A stretch of DNA of 11,086 nt from Pseudomonadota bacterium (GTDB lineage: Bacteria; Pseudomonadota; Gammaproteobacteria; Acidiferrobacterales; UBA6901): positions 1-11,086 of the forward strand of contig JAJXUF010000107.1 in the NCBI GenBank assembly GCA_021783175.1. The letters are read 5' to 3'. Positions 1-8,100 of the stretch are shown here, piece by piece (positions within the stretch are counted from its first letter, which is position 1; the number at the start of each line of letters is the position of its first letter). Below the pieces are notes generated by a model. That model did not search any database and was not told where the DNA came from. It saw nothing but the letters and a program-made list of their open reading frames with translations. The position numbers and the translations under genes were made by a program.

Positions 1-18
1 CTCACTTCGAGTACGGCA

Positions 19-1221
19 ATGAAAATCAAGTTCGAACGCGAGAAGCTTTATGAAGAAGTCTGGACCACGCCGCTGACCAAGTTGGGCCAGAAGTATGGGC
101 TGTCCGACAACGGCGTGCGCAAAATCTGCAAGGCCATGAATATCCCTCTCCCGCACGCCGGGCACTGGGCCAAGGTGGCTGCCGGGCATGTCATCAAAAG
201 GCCCCCGCTTCCGCCCGACGCATCCCGGACGACCTTCACCAGCCAGCCGAGCCAGCTCGAAACACTTTATGCCGTGGATGAGGACACGCGATGGCTTAGC
301 GAGAGGATCGCATTTGAAAACCATCCCGAGAATCGAATCGTTGTTTCCACCCCGGTGACGGTTTGGCACCCGGCCATTCGGCCACTGCGCGATAGGTTTC
401 GTGCCGAGGCGGTCGCCATGGAAAAGGCGCGCCGCGCCGCCGAGAAGCCCAAGCCACTGCACCGATTCGCCCCGGGGCCCAATTTTGAAGATTGGGACTA
501 CCGGCGATTCATGTATTCCGGCGGGATCCTCTGCCACACCCACAAGCCCATGGCGCTCCGAATCACGCCGGGTACGCTGGAGCGAGCGCTGGCCATTGCC
601 AATGCGTTCTGTAGGGAAGGCGCCAAGCGAGGATTTGAAGTGGGATTGACACCTGGGGACACCCGCATCGAGTTGGCGGGGCACGACGTGACGGTCCAAG
701 CTCGCATCGCCGAGCGGCTGGAGCGGCGACCGGTGCCCGGTCGCCAAACCCTAAGCGGTCGGATCGAAACCACGTTGGTACCAACCGGCCAGCTCGCTTT
801 ATCCCTCGATGGCCGTGGGTCCGGAGAGATCAAGGTCTCCGACGGGAGCGAAGACCCCCTGGAAGAGCAGTTGAATGTTGTTTTTCAGAAAATCTATCGC
901 GCCGTTGTTCGGGGATGGCGCGAACAACGCCGATGGGCCGCATGGAGGCGAGAGCGTGAAGAGGCCGAGCAGCGTGCTCTGGAAGAGCAGAGACGCCGGG
1001 AGGAGGAAGCCGCACGCCTAAAGGTGGAGCGCGAGAAAGTAGAGGGACTAATCGCGGAAGCCACCCACTGGCAGCAGGCTGCAGTCATCCGTTCCTACGT
1101 GTCCCAGGTCATGGACGCTGCGGGCAATGCCTCGCTGGCGTTGGGCGAGTGGTCCCGCTGGGCGCTGGAGGTGGCAGCGCGTTTGGATCCGACGTCTCGA
1201 CGTCTCTCAGACACCAAGTAG
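19..1221 (+). CDS. Hypothetical protein with N-terminal HTH-like segment and C-terminal coiled coil
   Basis: An uninterrupted 400-codon frame with GC-rich third positions, ending in TAG. Residues about 5-45 (FEREKLYEEVW, then TKLGQKYGLSDNGVRKICK) read as a homeodomain-like helix-turn-helix, followed by a short conserved-looking stretch (IPLPHAGHWAKVAAG, residues 42-56). I recognise this N-terminal arrangement from many uncharacterised proteobacterial proteins, but know no established function. The middle (about 80-290) is mixed alpha/beta without catalytic motifs I can identify. Residues about 300-345 are Arg/Glu-rich and should form a coiled coil, so oligomerisation is likely. There is no signal peptide or membrane segment, so it should be cytoplasmic. 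The start at 19 has only a weak upstream GAG as ribosome site, and just 18 bases precede it, so a start outside the window cannot be excluded. It is convergent with the large minus-strand operon and so is not co-transcribed with it. DNA binding is inference from the HTH-like segment. Confidence 0.85.
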   Translation: MKIKFEREKLYEEVWTTPLTKLGQKYGLSDNGVRKICKAMNIPLPHAGHWAKVAAGHVIKRPPLPPDASRTTFTSQPSQLETLYAVDEDTRWLSERIAFENHPENRIVVSTPVTVWHPAIRPLRDRFRAEAVAMEKARRAAEKPKPLHRFAPGPNFEDWDYRRFMYSGGILCHTHKPMALRITPGTLERALAIANAFCREGAKRGFEVGLTPGDTRIELAGHDVTVQARIAERLERRPVPGRQTLSGRIETTLVPTGQLALSLDGRGSGEIKVSDGSEDPLEEQLNVVFQKIYRAVVRGWREQRRWAAWRREREEAEQRALEEQRRREEEAARLKVEREKVEGLIAEATHWQQAAVIRSYVSQVMDAAGNASLALGEWSRWALEVAARLDPTSRRLSDTK

Positions 1222-1358
1222 CGCCAAAGCTGCGGCAATTTCCGCTCGATGAGGTTTCCCCATGGGAGTCGCCGGGTGTTGGTCCATGAACCGAATAACC
1301 AGGTGCGCCATCTAGAAGACCTGCAGGCAAAGGGTCCAAGACCTTGGATTCTGGGTGC

Positions 1359-1381
1359 TCCCCATCAGTGGCCGATGGGGA
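1359..1381. other. Perfect 8-bp hairpin in convergent intergenic region
   Basis: TCCCCATC (1359-1366) and GATGGGGA (1374-1381) are perfect inverted arms around a 7-base loop. The hairpin lies between the end of the + strand gene at 1221 and the terminator of the minus-strand operon. On the + strand no T-run follows it, so it is not a classical intrinsic terminator for the first gene. It could stabilise a 3' end or act as a back-up stop for read-through from either side. A weaker inverted repeat (TCCAA/TTGGA, 1335-1348) sits just before it. Confidence 0.45.
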
Positions 1382-1389
1382 AGCGTGAG

Positions 1390-1412
1390 AAAAAACCCCT
1401 CCGAAGAGTGGG
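1390..1412 (-). terminator. Rho-independent terminator of the giant-protein operon
   Basis: On the minus strand the sequence runs CCACTC, loop TTCG, GAGGGG, then six T residues. That is a GC-rich stem with one A-G mismatch, a stable UUCG tetraloop and a U-tract. It begins 6 bases after the stop codon of the 40-residue membrane protein gene at 1419. This supports that small gene being the last cistron of the operon and marks the transcript's 3' end. Confidence 0.8.
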
Positions 1413-1418
1413 TCGAGC

Positions 1419-1541
1419 TTAGGGTTTCTCGTGATGCTTGCCTTGGTGCTTCTCGGGCCCGCGGACGAAGATGAAATATACGCCCCACAGGAGTACCGAC
1501 AAAATGGTCAGTGCAATCCATAAAGGCGTGTAGTCCAGCAT
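1419..1541 (-). CDS. Small single-pass membrane protein (40 aa), last gene of the operon
   Basis: A short frame encodes 40 residues beginning MLDYTPLWIALTILSVLLWG and ending in a polar tail, RGPEKHQGKHHEKP. Residues about 6-26 form one hydrophobic, aromatic-rich transmembrane helix. The acidic N-terminus and the basic, His-rich tail predict (positive-inside rule) a periplasmic N-terminus and a cytoplasmic C-terminus. A strong ribosome site, GAGGAG, lies 6 bases before the ATG. The gene starts 41 bases after the stop of the 1188-residue gene and ends 6 bases before a terminator, so it is well placed as the third cistron. I do not recognise the family; it does not resemble CydX, KdpF or CcoQ as I know them. 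A role as membrane anchor or partner for the large proteins is inference. An overlapping ATG at about 1546 in another frame gives no comparable protein and is not chosen. Confidence 0.75.
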   Translation of the reverse strand: MLDYTPLWIALTILSVLLWGVYFIFVRGPEKHQGKHHEKP

Positions 1542-1582
1542 TCCATGCTCCTCGAAAGGATTATTGCGGCGCTTATCACGAA

Positions 1583-4500
1583 TCAACAGATGGCTGGCAC
1601 CGGGGTGAGGGGCGAGGTACGCAGGATACGTGTCTCGCCGAGGTTGCTGTGGAGCGGGTCGGGCGGCGGGCTGAGTTCTGGTAGTAGTTCGACCGCGAGC
1701 ACACTGAGCGGAGCATTCGCTGGTAAGGCAAGCGAGGCGAGTAAACTGTCGATCGTCGCACGATTCCAGGTGGCAAGCCCGATTCCACGCAACCCACTGC
1801 CGGTCTCGAACGCAGCGAGGCGTTCGGGTTCAGGTGCCGGGCGCCGATCAAGCAGTACGTTGCGCCGGCTCGCGCCGTCGGCTTGCATTACCTGCGCATA
1901 GAGCAGCACCCAGATTTCGGAGCGCGGAGGCCGCGGTAGTAGGTTGCGGCCAGCGAAAACCGGCGTTGCGTATGGCGCGCTCACGCTGACAGCATCCTGT
2001 ACGCTATTCACCTGGCACAGCAGAGGCGGAGCCGGGTGCTGCACGCCGGCAACTCTAAGCGCTGGTCCAAAGCGGCCCTGCGCCGTGGACCAGCCGATGG
2101 CATGTCCGACGCGCAACTCGTAAACAAAGAAGCCAAATAGCTCCGGTGCGTCAACGGGAAGCCCGTCCGGCAGTGGCAGCATGAAATGCAGGGGCGAATC
2201 CGAGGGGATGAGCCGATGCATCGCGTCTAGTCCGGCACCATCGTCGGACTGGCCAGGAACGATGACGCGGAGCAGTTCGGGATCAATGGGCAGGGGTGGT
2301 TCTGGGGGCGGCGTGACGGGACCTGGACCGGGTTGGAGGATCTGGTCACCAGTCAGCATGGAATCTGGCGCGTAAGCGAGAACGCGGGCGAAATAGAGAT
2401 CATTCTTGTTATCAAGCGGTTCGACGAGTTCCAGCCAGAGCGCCCGCTGTCGCGCCGCGGTTGCCGAATAGTCGGCAGACGGCGTGTAGGGCGAGAGGGC
2501 AAGACCGGCGGAGGTGATTTTTGGTGTTTGCGTCGGTGGCGCCGCCATTGGCAGGTGGATGGCAAGTGAGAGCGGCGGATCTGATTGCGTCGGTGCGTCC
2601 GAGAATTTCGCGGTTATCGTATAGGTGAGGCCGATCTCTTTCGGAAACTGTCCGTTAGCCGGCTTTGGATCGACTGCATCAAAGAAAATCAGATCGGTTC
2701 CGCTGCGGTCTGGGTTCTGAAGCGCGGTAAAACTGAGTCCACTAGTGACTTCGAGATGACCGATTACAGTGCCTGTGCCATCGCGCACTTCGAAACTGAC
2801 TGGGGCGAGCCCATCCCAACTCCAATCACGGGCAAGGCGCAGCGTAATGGCAATGATCCAACGCTGCGTAAGTTCGTCCTTGGCGGCGAAGGTCACTTGG
2901 CCATGTTCCGGCGATAACGTGTGGCGTAGAAATTTTGAGCAGCCGAATACTGTGCGTGTGCCTGGCTTAGCCGAGAAGGTAAGCCCGGAAACCGACAGCG
3001 AGAGGGCCTGCCCGAGGCGGCTCGCCATGTCACTGGTTGCTGCGTTGGGGGTACCGACCAGGGCAAGTTGGGTGGAAAGATTGCTGCTTGGTACCGGATC
3101 GGGTTGCAACATGATGGCACGGATACGGTTGGCAGCAATATCTTGCGCAATCAGCCCCGTTTCGTCGGTCGCGTTGGCGCGAGTGACGATTTCGATCTCG
3201 GCACCGATTGCCGCGCTCGCCGATCCGAAATAGGCGAGCGAGGGGTCCGGTTTGCCAATCGCGCGTAGTATGAGGCGCACATCGCGCGCCGTTGGCAAAA
3301 CGAGCGGTCCATTCGCCGGCTGGATGGGAAACTTGGTTATATCGGGGAAATCCTCGAAAGCGATGTCCAAGTTGATCGGTGCTGTGGGGTTGGCCGGGAA
3401 ATCGCGCGTCGTGGTATAGAGTGCAGAATATGGTTCTTTGTCGGTGCCCGCAAAGATTGTGGTATCCATGTCGAGCTGACGCACTTGCACGTCGATCTGC
3501 AAGGTGACGGCATCGGGATCAGGCAGTGCAGCCTCTCGTTTGGCGGTGGAGGCTGCTGGCATGTCGGCGATAAGGGCCGACACGGCATTCGGAAAACCGG
3601 TGAAGACGAGATCAGGGTAGCCAAGTAGGGGCCGCATCACCGTGTATTGTGTCTGGGGTGATGAGGGCGTCGCGCCCTGATCAAGATTGGTTATCGTCAC
3701 CGGCTTGAACGGAACGAAGCGACGAAAGGGAATTGTGGCGATTGGCGCAGGAGCGGGATTGACTGGCGCATCGCCAGATTCGGGCCCGCCGCGCGTAAGG
3801 TCCATCAGCCGCACGCGTACGTCATAGTTTTCACCGTAGCGCAGCGGCACATCTTGGTCACCAACCGGTGCATAGGGTTGCCCGCCTGAGGGGCTTGGAT
3901 CACCGTGCAACGTCAGCGCATCTACATCAGGGACCACTACCGAGCGGCCACGCCACTGAACGAAGTAGCTTGGTAACCACCATTCGCTTGGCTGATTTCG
4001 GTCGTGCCTCAGGGGGGTCGTCTCCACGCCAAGTTCCCCGTCGAAGTGCCCTAAGGACGTGGCGCCAAGTGCCAGCGACCCCTTTACGCGATTGAGCGAA
4101 CTCCAGGCAGTGGTGCCCGTCGGGCGCACGTCTATGCAATAGGCTGCCACACCCATCGGTGCGTCGACCTCGTTCGCGTCCATCTGGCGGTTGAGCCAGA
4201 TCGCCACTTGTTCGTCATCCCAGCCGATTCGAATACCTAGATCGGCAGTAGGCGGTAAGCCATCCGTGGAAGTATCGAGAAGCACATGACGATCGGGCTG
4301 TGCACCATGCACAATCTTGGCGAACCCATCGTCATAATCCTCAGCTTCGACGAAGACACTGTCATAGGAGCCGCTTGGAGGGGTACTGAGCACAGGGAAC
4401 AGCACGGCAGCAAAGAGCGGGCGCGGAACAGCCAACGCCGGGACGCGCGCTGCATAGGGCTGCAGGAGATTGGGCTGCGCCGCTATCTGTGGGGCGAAAT

Positions 4501-5149
4501 CGCTAGCGGGATCGAGCCCGAGATAGAGCCAACCGCCGTCCGCAAAGAACGTCGCCGAGGGTAACGTCACCGTCGTTTCGTAGAGCAGGCCAAGCGCTGT
4601 CGCGAGCTTCGGCTGGCGCAGCGCAAATCCGATTGCGCGCCCCCAGGTGATGTTTGCCGGCGGCGGCGGTTGCTTCGTCTTCACTCCCGGATTTTGCAAC
4701 ATGCAATGATAAGTATCGTCGGTGAGCGCAAATGGTGTACGCGGACGATCGAAGGCGAAGGCGTTGCGGTAGCTGTCTGGTAGGAATTTGCGCGTTCGCC
4801 AGCCTACGCGGCGCGGCGTGGCGCCGGCCGCATTAGGAACGATCGTGAACTGCGTAGCCAATTGCTGGAACAAAGGCCGTGCGCCGGAGGGTGACGTTGT
4901 GATGAGCGCGACTTGTGCGGTTGCGTTCGCTGGCTGGGGAAGCACGTCAACTGAAGGAATGAGATGGGCCACGAGTTTCAGCTTTGCGTCGGCGAAAGCT
5001 GGCGAATCTGGCGTTTGTGGCACGCCTGTGAGAAGGGGGGAAAGTGGGTCGCCCTGCGGAAGGACGAGCAGACGGAGGCGGATTGTGCTGCCGTCCCAGG
5101 CTTGCGGAAAGGCGAGGAAACTCAGCTTGAAGGTTGGATTGTTGGCCAT
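1583..5149 (-). CDS. Giant beta-rich hypothetical protein, 1188 aa (second gene of the operon)
   Basis: An intact 1188-codon frame starting MANNPTFKLSFLAFPQAWDG, with a GGGGTG ribosome site about 9 bases upstream. The start lies 15 bases after the preceding gene's stop, so the two are almost certainly co-transcribed. There is no signal peptide or membrane helix. The protein is rich in beta-forming and Pro/Ala segments. Notable blocks are an acidic cluster EAEDYDDG (268-275, possibly metal binding), a dense aromatic/charged block around GWDDEQVAIWLNRQ (309-322) continuing to EWWLPSYFVQW (389-399), and RYGENYDVRVRLMDL (437-451), which resembles a strand of an Ig/FnIII-like beta sandwich. A further block is WLELVEPLDNKNDLYFARVL (905-924). 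Proline stretches occur at 161-164 and 947-952, the latter likely an interdomain linker. I see no catalytic motif and know no family name. A structural or binding role is inference. Its size, intactness and codon use argue that it is functional. Confidence 0.9.
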   Translation of the reverse strand: MANNPTFKLSFLAFPQAWDGSTIRLRLLVLPQGDPLSPLLTGVPQTPDSPAFADAKLKLVAHLIPSVDVLPQPANATAQVALITTSPSGARPLFQQLATQFTIVPNAAGATPRRVGWRTRKFLPDSYRNAFAFDRPRTPFALTDDTYHCMLQNPGVKTKQPPPPANITWGRAIGFALRQPKLATALGLLYETTVTLPSATFFADGGWLYLGLDPASDFAPQIAAQPNLLQPYAARVPALAVPRPLFAAVLFPVLSTPPSGSYDSVFVEAEDYDDGFAKIVHGAQPDRHVLLDTSTDGLPPTADLGIRIGWDDEQVAIWLNRQMDANEVDAPMGVAAYCIDVRPTGTTAWSSLNRVKGSLALGATSLGHFDGELGVETTPLRHDRNQPSEWWLPSYFVQWRGRSVVVPDVDALTLHGDPSPSGGQPYAPVGDQDVPLRYGENYDVRVRLMDLTRGGPESGDAPVNPAPAPIATIPFRRFVPFKPVTITNLDQGATPSSPQTQYTVMRPLLGYPDLVFTGFPNAVSALIADMPAASTAKREAALPDPDAVTLQIDVQVRQLDMDTTIFAGTDKEPYSALYTTTRDFPANPTAPINLDIAFEDFPDITKFPIQPANGPLVLPTARDVRLILRAIGKPDPSLAYFGSASAAIGAEIEIVTRANATDETGLIAQDIAANRIRAIMLQPDPVPSSNLSTQLALVGTPNAATSDMASRLGQALSLSVSGLTFSAKPGTRTVFGCSKFLRHTLSPEHGQVTFAAKDELTQRWIIAITLRLARDWSWDGLAPVSFEVRDGTGTVIGHLEVTSGLSFTALQNPDRSGTDLIFFDAVDPKPANGQFPKEIGLTYTITAKFSDAPTQSDPPLSLAIHLPMAAPPTQTPKITSAGLALSPYTPSADYSATAARQRALWLELVEPLDNKNDLYFARVLAYAPDSMLTGDQILQPGPGPVTPPPEPPLPIDPELLRVIVPGQSDDGAGLDAMHRLIPSDSPLHFMLPLPDGLPVDAPELFGFFVYELRVGHAIGWSTAQGRFGPALRVAGVQHPAPPLLCQVNSVQDAVSVSAPYATPVFAGRNLLPRPPRSEIWVLLYAQVMQADGASRRNVLLDRRPAPEPERLAAFETGSGLRGIGLATWNRATIDSLLASLALPANAPLSVLAVELLPELSPPPDPLHSNLGETRILRTSPLTPVPAIC

Positions 5150-5164
5150 TGCGACGTCACCCCA

Positions 5165-8100
5165 TCAGGAAAGAGTTTTCGTGTATTGCGTCTGCACTTC
5201 GAAGTCGACATCGAGGAACCAGCAGAGCGAGACATCGACCTGAATATCGAAGGTGGCTTGGATTTCCTTCGGGCTATCAATGTAGAGTCCATCAGCCTCA
5301 GCGGTGAACGAGATGCCAACAAGGCCGCTCAAGATCTGCCCGTTCGCCTGCATGATTAAGCCGACACCGATGCCGACGGAGCCCGGGGTGGAAGTGACGA
5401 CAACTAGTGTCACCGCGAAGGACACCGAGGCTTTGAGTTGGACGACACCGGGAACGAGATCACCACCGGCGGTAACGATGACACCGAGCTGTAGTGTGAG
5501 CTTTTCGGTGCCCGGTGTGCTGCCGTTCGGGAAATCGGCCTCCATCTTGAAGATGACGAGGCCGCCGACCTTGACCCCTGGGAAAACCGGTGCTTGCAGA
5601 GAGCCGTTGAAACCCAAATAGGCGAGCCATTGTGCGGAGCCTGTGAAAAGAGCGCTTTCGGTGCTTGCCACGTTTCCGTAGCCGACCTTTAGACCTATCG
5701 AGAACGTACCGAATGGCGTGTCGGTCGGAATGTCAAAAGGTGCGCCTTCGGATTTCTTCATCGGTAGGCTGAGCTGTAATCCAGCCTTCATCTTGTATTT
5801 TTTTGTTTTCTGCCAGCCATTGTTTGAAAAAGCGACGGCGAACGGGTCTGGCAAACCAAGTTTTTCGAGGAAGGTAAGAATCTCTCCAAGAGGTTGCAGC
5901 ACTGGGCCGAGTACAAGCCTCGGATTGGCGAATTTGGTGCCAGAAACGCTGTCTGCCCGCATGTCGCCTGCTGTACGCATCAGTGCGGTGAAGGGCCCCA
6001 TATCGAGACGCACGTTCAAACCGGTGAGCCAGATCGACCACCCGGCGGGTGAGATAGACACATCTACTTGGCAGGGATTGCCGGTTTCATTCGCGTATTC
6101 GAGGCCGATCGTTGCCGCCGCGCCGGTGGCAAGCGTGCGTCCAGGGCGCGAAGGTGAAAATAGGTTTGGTGAGAAGGCCAGCGTCAGTATGCCGGGGCCG
6201 CCGATTTGCAACTCATAATTTGCGTTTGGGAAGGCAAGACAAGTATCCTGCCGCGGCGCGATGCCCACCGCTTCCATCAACGCGAAGCCATCCGCCAGCA
6301 GGGGCGTAACAGTACTCGTGAGAGCGCTCACCCCAGTTTCAATCTTCGGGCGCGGGAACAGAATACGTGTGGCACTCGTCGCGTGCATTAGGGCATAGTC
6401 CATCGACGGCGAGTCGGGCGTCCGCAAATCAAGCGCCTCGGCAAAGCGGTAGGGTGCATTGGTACTGGTCCCCGTCGCCCCCTCTCGTATCAGTGGCAGA
6501 CCGAGATCTGGGTCGATCGCTTGCGGTTCACTTACGGAATCGGGAAGCCGCACCACGCTCCAACTTCCTTGTGCTGGCAAGGTGAGGCTTCCACGAGCGA
6601 CCGCGGCGAACTCGTCTGCGGTGCCGAGCGGTGCGGTGGCGACCTCGACGCGGGCGACGCGCATCGGCTGCTGGGTGCCGGCGACGGCGATCACACAATC
6701 GACTGCGCCCCCCAAAGCACCCTCGGCGGCAATCAGAGCGGCGAGATCGCTCGGACTGATTGTGGGACCGCCTGTCTGCACGAATCCAAACTGACCAGTG
6801 CTGGGTACTCGCCCTTTGCGGGCGCCGCTTGTCACATTGTCGATCGCGATATCGGCGTCGAAATACACCGCGCGCATCTCGATTGCGCCAGCGGTATAGA
6901 CCTGGGTAGTGTCGCGAATTTCACGGATACTGTAGGCGCCCTGCACGACCCCCGGATGCACGGTGGCGCCGCCTGGAAGGTTGAAGATACCGGGTGTCAC
7001 CGCGATCCAGCCGCTGTCGTGACGGGTCACCTCGGCATCGCCCTGGCGCTCGATGGTGATGGTGCGTACCACGATGGCACCCCAAGGATAGAGCATACTC
7101 TTGACTTGCACGACTTCACGGCTGGTGCGGCCGACGATGACGTCAAAGTGCGCCTGGATCACCGAGGGCGGGCTGGCGGAGGCTGAAGGATCGACCCAGT
7201 CGCTGAACGTGGACTCCCCATAGCCGGAAAAATCGATGCGGGTGACTGGTACGAACGGGGAACGGCCGCCGGGAGCCAGTTCGCCGTTGAAAATCTCGTC
7301 GACCGCCGGCCCGAGAATGCTGAGCGGCGGTTGTGGTGGGGGAGGGAATCCAGGGAAGTTCGCATGGCCGGTACGGTCGACAAGATTGCGCAATTGAACC
7401 GTCGCGCCCGGCAAGGACGGCGAAGGGCCACCGAAAAGTTCAAGCCGCGCACCAGCGGTCAGGCTCACTTGGCGTCCCCCGACGAGGCTCTTAGCCGCGA
7501 AATTAGGCCGTACTGCGGTGAGATTTGGTGGGAAGAGTGTCACAGGGTGCGGCAGTGAACGTTTGGGCAGTGTGGCGACCGCCTTCATTCCGAAGGGAAG
7601 GGTGAACAGCGCTGCCGCTGTCACCGCTCCGCTTTCGTACGCGGTGATGAGCTGATCGAGTACCGGCGCGGGCGCGACGGGAAGCAACGTGACATCATTG
7701 CTGCCGAGTAAGGTCCGGCCGCCATCGTCGAGGAAGGCCACGGGCGAGGGAAACGGCGCGTCCGGGTTGGGCAGGTTGACCACTGGCTCCCACTGAACCT
7801 GGGGAACCGTAAACACCCGTAGGTTGCTGCCCGGTGCCACGAGATTCATCCCGGAGATCTGGAGTCCCGCGCCGGTAGGCGCGATGCCAGGTACATTGGG
7901 CGCGATTCCGACGCCGAACTGGTCGACGTTGCTCGACACGTCTAGCAGAAACAGCGTCGCCGGTGCAGCTCCGATCGCCTCATGGAACAGATTGCCTAGC
8001 GTGGCAACCCAGGCTTGATTCTCCCGGGCCTGGCTCGACGCGACGTCCGTCGTGAGCGAGGGTGCCGCGCCACTCGCTGCGGCGCTTGGGAGCGACCAGT

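Noticed and set aside
1545..1901. 118-codon + strand open frame rich in Ser/Arg/Gly
   Set aside because: It is antisense to the 3' end of the second giant gene; its composition is typical of a shadow frame.
5718..6218. 166-codon + strand open frame
   Set aside because: It is antisense to the first giant gene, with no ribosome site and no domain-like composition.
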